Shown: positions 54,687 to 62,160 of the stretch, in pieces
Layout: each line of letters begins with the position of its first letter
How positions within the stretch are numbered: the stretch's first letter is position 1
Origin: Afipia sp. GAS231
GTDB lineage: Bacteria; Pseudomonadota; Alphaproteobacteria; Rhizobiales; Xanthobacteraceae
DNA: 64,000 bases
Assembly (NCBI RefSeq): GCF_900103365.1
Contig: NZ_LT629703.1
Coordinates: 620,001 to 684,000, forward strand
Direction: 5' to 3'
Program-made: the position numbers and the translations under genes
Notes under the pieces: generated by a model
Told to the model about the DNA's origin: nothing
Database searches by the model: none
The model's input: the letters and a program-made list of their open reading frames with translations, nothing else

Positions 54687-55892
54687 TCACACGGGGACGG
54701 CGGTCGCATCGTATCTGTACATCCAGTCGTATCGCTCCCGCAGACGGTCTTCCGCCCACTCGCGCTCGACATAGGCTTGCGCCGTCGCGGGATCTCCCAG
54801 CGCCGGGTTGTGAAAGCGTTTGGTGTTGTCGGCCGACCCGTTGACGACGCGGGCCGTACGTTCGTACCTCGCCGATTCGTAAGTGCGGAATGCCTTGGCA
54901 ACGTCCATGCCGTGCGCCTCGAGCGCGCGGGACAGGATGTAGCCGTCCTCGATCGCCATGACAGCGCCCTGCGCGAGGAACGGCAGCGTCGGATGACAGG
55001 CGTCGCCGAGCAACGTGACGCGACCCACCGACCATGACGGAAGCGGATGGCGCAATTTCAAGGCCCAGAGGTATGGTTGGGGAATGGCAGCGATCAGCGT
55101 CTGCACGTCTTCATGCCATCCGGCGAAGTCGGCGAGCATGTCGGCGTGCGAACCTGGCGTGGTCCAGGATTCTTCGTGCCAGTCTTCGCGTTCGACCACG
55201 CCCACGAAGTTCATCAGCGTTCCGCGCCGCAGGGGATACTGCACGACGTGACGGCCGGGCCCGACCCAGTTCGACGAGACCAGACGTGCCAGGCGGGGCG
55301 GCAGATCCTGCATCGGGATGACGCCGCGCCATGCGACGAGACCGGTGAATTCGGCGTTATCCGAGCCATGCAGTCCCGCACGGATCACAGAATGGATTCC
55401 GTCGGCGCCAACAAGCGCGTCGCCCTCCGCGGTAGAGCCGTCGTCGAACCGCAGGATGGCGCGCTCTCCTGCGGTCTCGCATCCCACGGCCTTGCGCCCG
55501 AGACGAAGCGCACCGGGTGCGGCCTTCGTCACCGCATCCGACAGAATCGCCAGCAGGTCCGGCCGGAACATCGTGACGTAGGGATGACCATAGGTCTGCA
55601 CCGACACGGTGCCGAGATCGAACGCGGTCCAGGCCTGGCCGGTATTCCACATTCGAATCTCACGCCGCTCCGGATGCGCGGCTTCGTCCATGACGCGGTG
55701 AGCTAGGCCGAGCTCGTGAAACACCAGCATGCCGTTGGCGCTGATCTGCACGCCGGCCCCGACCTCCTGAAGCATCCGCGCCTGTTCGTAGATCTCGACC
55801 TCGAAGCCGCGCTTGATGAGAGAAAGCGCAGCCGTCAAACCACCAATGCCGCCGCCGGCGATGATGATCTTGGGCTTTCGGGCTTTTGTCAC
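54687..55892 (-). CDS. FAD-dependent aromatic monooxygenase
   Basis: This flavin monooxygenase (about 401 residues) has the FAD-binding motif [30 protein letters not shown], the [13 protein letters not shown] (DG motif), and [30 protein letters not shown] (GD motif), with the class A layout of salicylate and 3-hydroxybenzoate hydroxylases. It would hydroxylate an aromatic acid using NAD(P)H and O2. GTG at 55892 has AAGAAAGG upstream; a TTG at 55901 is the alternative. It precedes a TctC-type binding protein, suggesting uptake and oxidation of an aromatic or carboxylic substrate. Confidence 0.9.
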   Translation of the reverse strand: MTKARKPKIIIAGGGIGGLTAALSLIKRGFEVEIYEQARMLQEVGAGVQISANGMLVFHELGLAHRVMDEAAHPERREIRMWNTGQAWTAFDLGTVSVQTYGHPYVTMFRPDLLAILSDAVTKAAPGALRLGRKAVGCETAGERAILRFDDGSTAEGDALVGADGIHSVIRAGLHGSDNAEFTGLVAWRGVIPMQDLPPRLARLVSSNWVGPGRHVVQYPLRRGTLMNFVGVVEREDWHEESWTTPGSHADMLADFAGWHEDVQTLIAAIPQPYLWALKLRHPLPSWSVGRVTLLGDACHPTLPFLAQGAVMAIEDGYILSRALEAHGMDVAKAFRTYESARYERTARVVNGSADNTKRFHNPALGDPATAQAYVEREWAEDRLRERYDWMYRYDATAVPV

Positions 55893-55951
55893 CGGCTGCA
55901 ACCTTTCTTGTTCTTATGGCCGGACAGCACTCTACCGCGCGAGCGGCTGAC

Positions 55952-56134
55952 TCATAGTACTTTTTGGGACCAATAGACCTCGTTCTCGATGTTCGTTGTT
56001 GAGAGCAAAGCCTTCTCCGGCGCCAGGCTCATCGCGTTCCCGACTACGGCCATGCGCCGCAGATGAAGTACCCCGAGGCGGCCCGGCAAGGCGTTGATCG
56101 CGGGGATTTCCAGACCGCCGAAGCGGAACTTTCT
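55952..56134 (-). pseudogene. possible remnant coding sequence in frame behind the SDR gene
   Basis: After the SDR stop codon (TGA, 56135-56137) the same frame stays open for 60 codons, encoding protein-like sequence such as FGGLEIPAINALPGRLGV and MSLAPEKALLSTTNI before TGA at 55952. Third positions are mostly G or C. It has no start or ribosome-binding site. It may be the tail of a lost gene, or chance in GC-rich DNA. Confidence 0.25.
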
Positions 56135-56797
56135 TCACCATGTGATCAGCGGAGAGCTACGCAGCCACGTATCTGCACTCAATTGCTCCAGCACGAACCT
56201 TGCAACGTCTTCCCGCGCGATCGTCCCGCCGTGAAAGCTGGACAGATCCGTCAGTGCCCGGATCGCGCCGCGGCCCGACTTGTCGTTCAGGATCGCAGGA
56301 CGAACCAGAGTCCAGTCGAGTCCGCTGTCCCTCACGATCGCTTCCTGCCGGTTCTTGTCGGCGTACACCTTGCGCAAGAGCAGCGGAAAAATCACGTTGT
56401 CGAACAGGAAGCCGCCGTGTCCGGCACTGTCGCCGGCACCGAGGCCGGTGATGCAGACCAGACGTGAGACTTGCTCGGCCTTCATTGCACCTACCAGCAC
56501 ACGCGTCGCCGTCGAAAGAAAAGTCACCTCGCGGAACGGGCTGGCCGGGGTGCCGAGCGCGCTGATTACAGCGTCGCGGCCCTTGAGGGCCTGGCGCACC
56601 GCCGTCTCGTCGCGGGCGTCTCCGACGATCAGCGTGGCTCCCTTCAGGCCGACCGCCTTCTCAGGCGAGCGCACCAGCGCGGCGACGTCATGGCCGCGAG
56701 CCAGTGCCTGCGTGACGATCGAACGGCCGGTGCCGCCGGTCGCACCGAGAACCAGTATCTTCGTTGGCGTGGTGCGAAAGTTATCAGCATTGCTCAT
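56135..56797 (-). CDS. NAD(P)H-binding SDR-family protein
   Basis: This 220-residue atypical SDR opens with ILVLGATGGTGRSIVTQALARGHDVAALVRSPEKAV, a NAD(P)-binding TGxxGxxG motif, followed by VIVGDARDETAVRQALKGRDAVISALG. Family: SDR_a5/NmrA-like proteins of the biliverdin reductase or flavin-reductase type. The ATG overlaps the stop of the upstream NmrA gene (ATGA), indicating translational coupling. Reaction unknown. Confidence 0.87.
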   Translation of the reverse strand: MSNADNFRTTPTKILVLGATGGTGRSIVTQALARGHDVAALVRSPEKAVGLKGATLIVGDARDETAVRQALKGRDAVISALGTPASPFREVTFLSTATRVLVGAMKAEQVSRLVCITGLGAGDSAGHGGFLFDNVIFPLLLRKVYADKNRQEAIVRDSGLDWTLVRPAILNDKSGRGAIRALTDLSSFHGGTIAREDVARFVLEQLSADTWLRSSPLITW

Positions 56798-57678
56798 GGC
56801 TGCTTCCTGTTGGTCGTGGCCGAGATCTCGGTGGCGAAGTCGCGATAGGAGCGCAACGGATGTCCAAGCAGCGCGTTCAACTGCGCGACATCGCCGGCAT
56901 CGGGGATCATTCCCAGATCAAGGAAGCGTTCGCTCATCAGGCGCATGTCGAACGCCATCCAGCCCGGCATGAACTGCCGCAGGCTCTTCTCGAAGGCTGC
57001 GGTGTCGTCGCCGCCGTAGACGATCGGTCGGCCGAGGACCTTCGTCCAGATGGCGACCACATCCGAACCGGTCAGCGTGTCGGGACCGACCACGTTGATC
57101 CGGGTGAGCGGCAAGGGATCAGAGGCGTTCTCGCGGCGGACCAGTTCAATGGCGGCGACCTCGCCGATATCGCGCGCATCGACCATGGCGAGCCCCTGGC
57201 TGCCGATCGGCATCGGATAGACGCCGTGTCCGAGCACCACGTCCTTGATCATCAATTCGTTCTGCATGAAGTAGGCCGGGCGCAGGATGGTCGCGTTGAA
57301 CCCCATCGCCTCGATCATGCGTTCGACGCCGAACTTGCCCGCAAAGTGCGGCACGTTCAGATAGCGATCGCTGTGGATCACGGAGAGATAGACCAGCCGC
57401 TCGACACCGGCTTCGCGCGCCACATTGAGCGCGATCAGCGCCTGGGTGAATTCGTCGGGCACCACGGCGTTGAGCAGGAACAGTGTCGAGACGCCCGAAA
57501 ACGCGTTGCGCAGCGAATCGACGTCGAGCAGGTCGCCCTGCACGACGCTGACGCCAGCCGGGAATTCGGCTTTCGCGGAATCGCGGACGAGGGCGCGCAC
57601 ACTGGCGCCGCGCTTGACGAGTTGTTCGACGACTTGACGGCCCACATTTCCAGTGGCGCCGGTAACGAGGATGGTCAT
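56794..57678 (-). CDS. NmrA-family NAD(P)-binding protein
   Basis: This 294-residue protein has the Rossmann start MTILVTGATGNVGRQVVEQLVKRGASVRALVRDSAKAEF, then VSVVQGDLLDVDSLRNAFSGVSTLFLLNAVVPDEFTQALIALNVAREAGVERLVYLS, typical of NmrA/QorB-type quinone- or redox-sensor-like proteins. The ATG at 57678 follows CGGAGTGATCCC. First gene of a minus-strand cluster and divergent from a LysR regulator across about 100 bp, suggesting control by that regulator. Confidence 0.9.
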   Translation of the reverse strand: MTILVTGATGNVGRQVVEQLVKRGASVRALVRDSAKAEFPAGVSVVQGDLLDVDSLRNAFSGVSTLFLLNAVVPDEFTQALIALNVAREAGVERLVYLSVIHSDRYLNVPHFAGKFGVERMIEAMGFNATILRPAYFMQNELMIKDVVLGHGVYPMPIGSQGLAMVDARDIGEVAAIELVRRENASDPLPLTRINVVGPDTLTGSDVVAIWTKVLGRPIVYGGDDTAAFEKSLRQFMPGWMAFDMRLMSERFLDLGMIPDAGDVAQLNALLGHPLRSYRDFATEISATTNRKQP

Positions 57679-57744
57679 GGGATCACTCCGGGGTTGGGTC
57701 AAAGACACCACCGGAAATTAATGATCCACATCTGATCCAATAGT

Positions 57745-57764
57745 CGGTATATTTGGACATACCG
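57745..57764. promoter_or_regulatory. inverted repeat CGGTAT-N8-ATACCG in LysR/NmrA divergent promoter
   Basis: CGGTAT (57745-57750) and ATACCG (57759-57764) form a 20-bp inverted repeat with an AT-rich spacer, ending 17 bp before the LysR ATG. Position and form suit a LysR recognition site acting on both divergent genes; binding is inferred. Confidence 0.45.
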
Positions 57765-57781
57765 TCTCACTGGTGGAACAG

Positions 57782-58675
57782 ATGGATCTGCTGGCGCTTG
57801 CCGATTTCAACCTCGTCGCCCGGCACGGCGGATTCGGACGGGCCGCGCGCGCAGCCGGGCGTCCCAAGGCCACCCTGTCGCGCCGCGTCGCGGAACTCGA
57901 AAGCAGTCTCGACCTGCGCCTGTTCGAACGTGGCGGGCGCACGCTCAAACTCACCCAAGAGGGGCGCGCACTGTACGAACGGACGGGAGCGCTGCTTACC
58001 GAACTCGACGAGACCGCCGCGGCAATTGCTTCCGGTGGCGACAGGCCGCGAGGCCGATTGCGGATCAGCGCGCCGCTGCTGATTTCGCAAACCGCGATGG
58101 GCAGGCTCGCGGCCGGGTTCGCACTCAGATATCCGGAGGTTCGGCTCGAGGTGACGACGGAAGACCGCGCCGTCGACATGGTCGAGGAAGGCTACGACCT
58201 GGTAATCCGAGTCGATCCGGATCCAGATGAAAATCTTGTAGGACGAATCTTTCTGCGCGACCGGTTGGTGGTCGTCGCGAATACGAACCTGAAGCGGCCG
58301 ACGGGTCAGCACGCTGTTCCAGCAGTGGTCCGCGGCGCAAACGATCAGGCGTCGGTTTGGGAGATGACGCTACCGAGAGGAAAATCACGCATCGCAGTCG
58401 ATCCGGTCCTACGCCTGTCATCGCTCATCATGGTCCGCGATGCAGTTCGGGCAGGCGTTGGCGCCGCACACCTTCCCCTGTCGCTCGTCAGTCACGACCT
58501 CGCTGCCGGCACCCTCGCACACTGGGGCGATGTGGACGGGCCGGAGATCGCGCTGTGGGCGCTCTATCCATCGCGGCGGCTGTTGAACGCCCGCGTCTCC
58601 GCTTTTCTCGATTATCTCAAGGAAGCGTTTCCCATGGGAACGCCTGACGAATTGGCAGCCTATGTCGCAGGATAA
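57782..58675 (+). CDS. LysR-family transcriptional regulator
   Basis: This 297-residue LysR protein has MDLLALADFNLVARHGGFGRAARAAGRPKATLSRRVAELESSLDLRLFERGGRTLKLTQEG (HTH and wing, residues 1-60), then a periplasmic-binding-protein-like effector domain (RISAPLLISQTAMGRLAAGFALRYPEVRLEVTTED...). ATG at 57782 is preferred (GGTGGAAC before it); GTG at 57773 is an alternative. It is divergent from the NmrA-SDR-monooxygenase-TctC cluster and its likely regulator. Confidence 0.9.
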   Translation: MDLLALADFNLVARHGGFGRAARAAGRPKATLSRRVAELESSLDLRLFERGGRTLKLTQEGRALYERTGALLTELDETAAAIASGGDRPRGRLRISAPLLISQTAMGRLAAGFALRYPEVRLEVTTEDRAVDMVEEGYDLVIRVDPDPDENLVGRIFLRDRLVVVANTNLKRPTGQHAVPAVVRGANDQASVWEMTLPRGKSRIAVDPVLRLSSLIMVRDAVRAGVGAAHLPLSLVSHDLAAGTLAHWGDVDGPEIALWALYPSRRLLNARVSAFLDYLKEAFPMGTPDELAAYVAG

Positions 58676-58734
58676 CGGCTGCATCGCTTATTTCTGATTT
58701 TCCGAAATTTTGCTTGACCGTGACCCGGAATCAG

Positions 58735-59320
58735 CCGTACACATCCGCCGTCCCGTTCCACTCGGAGGGCGTTTCGCGATCGTCACAGACGCGGGATGGG
58801 ATGCGATGGACGCGAAGGCCGCAAAGACGAGTGTGGCCGCTAGCGTACGGCGAAGTCGTGTGGGCCTGACGCCCCGGTGCTGGCGTCAAGTCATCGAGAA
58901 GCAAACGCTTCTCGGGGATGACGGTGGCATGAAAGCCGGTCACCGGGGCGAACTCGTATAAGCCGTAAAGCCGTTGCGCAGGGAAGGCCGGAGGCTTCCG
59001 CCAAACCTGTATGCTCATGTGCAGCATTTTTTGATGCATATCGCACATGAGACCGCGGGTGCGGCGCGCACCCGGTCTTCCCTGCGCCCTCTTCTCTTCA
59101 AGGGGGCAAACGAAATGCAAACCTTCGGGCGCGTCGCGCCGCGAGAATGCGGATCCATACTCAGTTGTCATCGCCCGGCTTGCCGCCTTCGCTAAAGCTT
59201 CGGCGTGCCACCACCAGAGAGCCTCGGCGAAGCCTTGGCGTAGCCGGGACCGGGCAACCCAGTATTCCAGAGGCCGCAATGATTGAACTGACAAGCCGCG
59301 GCGTACTGGATACCCCGCAT
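58735..59320. repeat. composite bradyrhizobial interspersed repeat, no real gene
   Basis: Within this 755-bp gap (58676-59430) I recognise two repeat modules common in Bradyrhizobium intergenic DNA. The first includes GATGCGATGGACGCGAAGGC, GGTGCTGGCGTCAAG, then GCATATCGCACATGAGACCG and GCGCGCACCCGGTCTTCC. The second begins CCGCCTTCGCTAAAGCTTCG and runs to CCCCGCATGCGCGGGGTATG. Open frames inside it, such as those reading PRVRRAPGLPCALF, are the typical spurious gene calls from this repeat. Recognition is from memory, not a search. Confidence 0.6.
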
Positions 59321-59376
59321 GCGCGGGGTATGACGGAAATTTTGGCGCAGCGCCGTCAAATCGACCGCAAAAACAA

Positions 59377-59402
59377 AAACGGCGGGGAATGCCCCGCCGT
59401 TT
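59377..59402 (-). terminator. rho-independent terminator
   Basis: An 11-bp perfect stem AAACGGCGGGG/CCCCGCCGTTT with a 4-base loop (59377-59402) is followed, on the minus strand, by TTGTTTTTGC. It is 28 bp behind the stop of the minus-strand gene at 59431, so it is the terminator of that gene. Confidence 0.85.
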
Positions 59403-59430
59403 CGAAATCCGAAAGATCAGGATACCTGAC

Positions 59431-60018
59431 TTACAGCAATCCCATATCGAGCACGCTCGGCAACTGCGCCAGCGGCAGCGCCGCGGCGCCGACCACGGTC
59501 GCGACCATCGCGGCCAGCGTGTGGTTGGCGCGGCGCTTGCCGCGCATCTGGCCGGCCAGCCATTCCAGCACCTTGGTGTCGATCTTGTTGGCCTGTGCGG
59601 GCGCCCAGCTCTCGATATCGGTGTCGGGCGAGAGCGCCACCGTGCGCGGCGGCACCGGCAGGCCGGACTCGGACGCGGTGTGATGGGCGACCGCCTTGGC
59701 GAGCAGATCGTCGAACCGGCCATCGTCGCTGCGCTCGGCGGCAGCGTCGGAGATTTCAAACAGCGCCTCGACTTCGGCGCGGCTCACCGGCTGATGCTCG
59801 ACCTCGATCACGGTCAGGATGCGTGCGCACCAGGCGGCGTCGTCGGCATCGAGCGTGCGGGAAAAATGGATGCGGCCCTTGGTGGTCGGGCCTTCGCCGG
59901 TGATCACGCCATCGCGGACGATGGAGAGCGCGCGGGCTGCGGTCTTGCGGCAAGACGGTTGAAGCATACCGGACGTTTCAGTGGCCTTATCGGTAGCTTT
60001 GGCACTGGAGGCGGACAT
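59431..60018 (-). CDS. hypothetical protein with possible C-terminal membrane segment
   Basis: This 195-residue protein starts at ATG 60018 (GAGAAG upstream; GTG at 60027 is possible). It has a polar N-terminus, a central acidic helical region (DADDAAWCARILTVIEVEHQPVSRAEVEALFEI), and a final hydrophobic stretch (LAAMVATVVGAAALPLAQLPSVLDMGLL). No named family recognised, though rhizobial homologues with this 'GKRRANHTLAAMVATVVGA' ending are plausible. Ends at a strong terminator. Confidence 0.6.
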   Translation of the reverse strand: MSASSAKATDKATETSGMLQPSCRKTAARALSIVRDGVITGEGPTTKGRIHFSRTLDADDAAWCARILTVIEVEHQPVSRAEVEALFEISDAAAERSDDGRFDDLLAKAVAHHTASESGLPVPPRTVALSPDTDIESWAPAQANKIDTKVLEWLAGQMRGKRRANHTLAAMVATVVGAAALPLAQLPSVLDMGLL

Positions 60019-60393
60019 AGTTTGCACTTCTCAATTTCTTTTTCAGATCCCAGCATTTCCACGCGGGCGTAAACGAGTGGTTAACGATTCGAAACTTGCA
60101 TTCCGAGATTTTTAGAAGGTTGCCAATTAGTCGCTGTGAACTCGGTCACGGTTCGAGCCGGCAATCCGGCCCGGCGTGATGCGGGTTATAAAAGGCAATA
60201 TCGGGGCAGAGAGGGCTTTTATTCCCGATGTGTTGTTTTCGTCGCAGGGGCGCGGACGACAAGAAGATGCTAGGAGTTCCCACTCACGGAGAAGGATCTC
60301 ACCTTTTACGTGAACGGGTTCACATAACCGCCGCTAACCCGTATATCTTCCAGGACGAATTTCCTTGTAAACTGAATGAGATGAGGTCAAATC
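60019..60393. other. divergent promoter region of the hypothetical and peroxiredoxin genes
   Basis: The 375-bp gap lies between divergent genes. It contains GTGAAC-gg-GTTCAC (60310-60323), a perfect 6-bp inverted repeat 70 bp before the peroxiredoxin start, and AT-rich elements (GGGTTATAAAAGG near 60184). No small gene is supported. The palindrome may be an operator for the peroxiredoxin. Confidence 0.4.
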
Positions 60394-61053
60394 ATGGCAC
60401 TCCAGATTGGCGCGACCGCCCCTGATTTCGAAGCCCAGACCACCGAGGGCAAGATCAAGTTCCACGACTGGATCGGCAATAGCTGGGCGCTGTTGTTCTC
60501 GCATCCGAAGGACTTCACCCCGGTTTGCACCACCGAACTCGGCGCTCTCGCGAAGTTGAAGCCGGAATTCGACAAGCGCGGCGTCAAGCTGATGGGATTG
60601 AGCGTCGATCCCGTCGACAAGCACTCCAAATGGTCCGAGGACATCAAGGAGACGCAGGGTGCGGCGCCGAACTATCCGATGATCGGCGATACCGATTTCA
60701 ACGTCTCGAAACTCTACGACATGCTGCCGGCCTCGACTTCCGGCGATCCGGCGACCCGCACCGCCGCCGACAACATGACCGTCCGCAACGTCTTCATCAT
60801 CGGGCCCGACAAGAAGATCAAACTGGTGCTGGTCTATCCGATGACCACGGGGCGTAACTTCCAGGAAATCCTCCGCGTGATCGATTCCCTGCAGATGACC
60901 GCCAAGCACCGCGTCGCGACCCCTGCCGACTGGAAACAGGGCGAGGACGTCATCATCGCCGGCTCCGTCAGCGACGACGAGGCAAAGACGATCTATCCCG
61001 CGGGGTGGAAATCGCCGAAGCCCTATCTGCGGATCGTGCCGCAGCCGAAATAG
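60394..61053 (+). CDS. 1-Cys peroxiredoxin (Prx6 group)
   Basis: This 219-residue cytoplasmic peroxidase reduces H2O2 and organic hydroperoxides. The peroxidatic Cys is in SHPKDFTPVCTTELG (Cys45). The length over 210 residues with no conserved resolving Cys, plus the C-terminal VIIAGSVSDDEAKTIYPAGWKSPKPYLR, marks the 1-Cys/Prx6 group. The ATG follows ATGAGGTC. A GTGAAC-gg-GTTCAC palindrome in the upstream gap could mediate stress control. Confidence 0.94.
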   Translation: MALQIGATAPDFEAQTTEGKIKFHDWIGNSWALLFSHPKDFTPVCTTELGALAKLKPEFDKRGVKLMGLSVDPVDKHSKWSEDIKETQGAAPNYPMIGDTDFNVSKLYDMLPASTSGDPATRTAADNMTVRNVFIIGPDKKIKLVLVYPMTTGRNFQEILRVIDSLQMTAKHRVATPADWKQGEDVIIAGSVSDDEAKTIYPAGWKSPKPYLRIVPQPK

Positions 61054-61145
61054 CGGCGTCGGTTGTCATTCCGGGCGACGAAGGCGTCGAACCCGGATGA
61101 CGGGCTTAAGACATCGCGCGACCGTTGGCCCGTCGCGATGACGCG

Positions 61146-62024
61146 TTAAGCCGGAGTGCGGCGGTTGACCAGAAACACCGCAGCCGCACACGCCGTCATG
61201 CCTGCGATCGCGATTGCATCGAGCTTTTCGTCGAACAACGCATAAGCCATCAGCGACGTCACCGCCGGCACCAGATAGAACAGGCTTGCCACCGAGGTCG
61301 CCGCAGAGCGGCGGATCAGCCAATACAACAGACCGATCGATCCGATCGAGAGCACCACCGCAAGCCAGCTCAGCGCCAGGATGAATTCGGTGGTCCAGTG
61401 CACCTCGTTGTTCTCGAACAGCCAGGCGCCGAGGCCAAAGAAAATCGTCACCGCGATGTACTGCACGAGATTGCCGGCGCGCCAGTCGATCGCGTTGCAG
61501 TAGCGGCGCTGATAGAGCGTGCCGAGCGTGATGCTGATCAGCGAAACACCGGAGGCGAGCCAGCCCCAGCCGGCTTCGCCGCTCATTGGCCGGTTGTGCA
61601 GGATCAACACGACGCCGGCGAGGCCGAGCAGCAGCCCGGTCCATTGCAGCGGCGTGACGCGTTCGCCGAGCCAGCGGTTGGCGAGGGTCGAGGTCAGGAT
61701 CGGCTGTAGGCCCGGAATCAAGGCCGAGAGCCCGGCCGGAATCGAATGCGAGATCGCGACCGCCGTACCGCCGAGATAGAACCCGTGCACGAGCAGGCCC
61801 GCAACGATGCTGTGTCCGATGGCGGCGCGGTCCAGCCATTTCGGCCGCGCGATCGCAACGATGATCGCCATCAATCCCACCACGCACGCCATGCGGATCG
61901 CGAGATAGGTCAGCGGCTCGGCGCTGTTGAGCACATATTTGGTCGCAATGAAGCCGGTGCTCCAGAGCACCACGAAAATCGCCGGCGCCGTGCGCGCGGC
62001 GAATTGCTCGAATTGTTGATTCAT
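61146..62024 (-). CDS. DMT-superfamily (EamA) transporter
   Basis: This 292-residue inner-membrane exporter has ten predicted helices arranged as two EamA repeats: FVVLWSTGFIATKYVLNSAEPLTYLAIRMACVVGLMAIIV opens the first; IGLLYWLIRRSAATSVASLFYLVPAVTSLMAYALFDEKLDA ends the second. It probably exports a metabolite such as an amino acid; the substrate is unknown. Starts at 62024 or 62048 are possible. It converges with the peroxiredoxin gene. Confidence 0.9.
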   Translation of the reverse strand: MNQQFEQFAARTAPAIFVVLWSTGFIATKYVLNSAEPLTYLAIRMACVVGLMAIIVAIARPKWLDRAAIGHSIVAGLLVHGFYLGGTAVAISHSIPAGLSALIPGLQPILTSTLANRWLGERVTPLQWTGLLLGLAGVVLILHNRPMSGEAGWGWLASGVSLISITLGTLYQRRYCNAIDWRAGNLVQYIAVTIFFGLGAWLFENNEVHWTTEFILALSWLAVVLSIGSIGLLYWLIRRSAATSVASLFYLVPAVTSLMAYALFDEKLDAIAIAGMTACAAAVFLVNRRTPA

Positions 62025-62160
62025 TGACGGCAGGTGTTGCCCGATCATGTGCTACGCGGCAAGGTCGAAGCATGCGGGGCCGCTCGCGCGCTATCACATA
62101 GCGAAGACGGAAGGTCTGCCTCAACCTAACTGCATCGCGCTCCAGGCAACCGGTGAAAAA

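Noticed and set aside
59047..59286. Small plus-strand protein beginning MRPRVRRAPG
   Set aside because: It lies in the interspersed repeat and is a typical spurious call from it.
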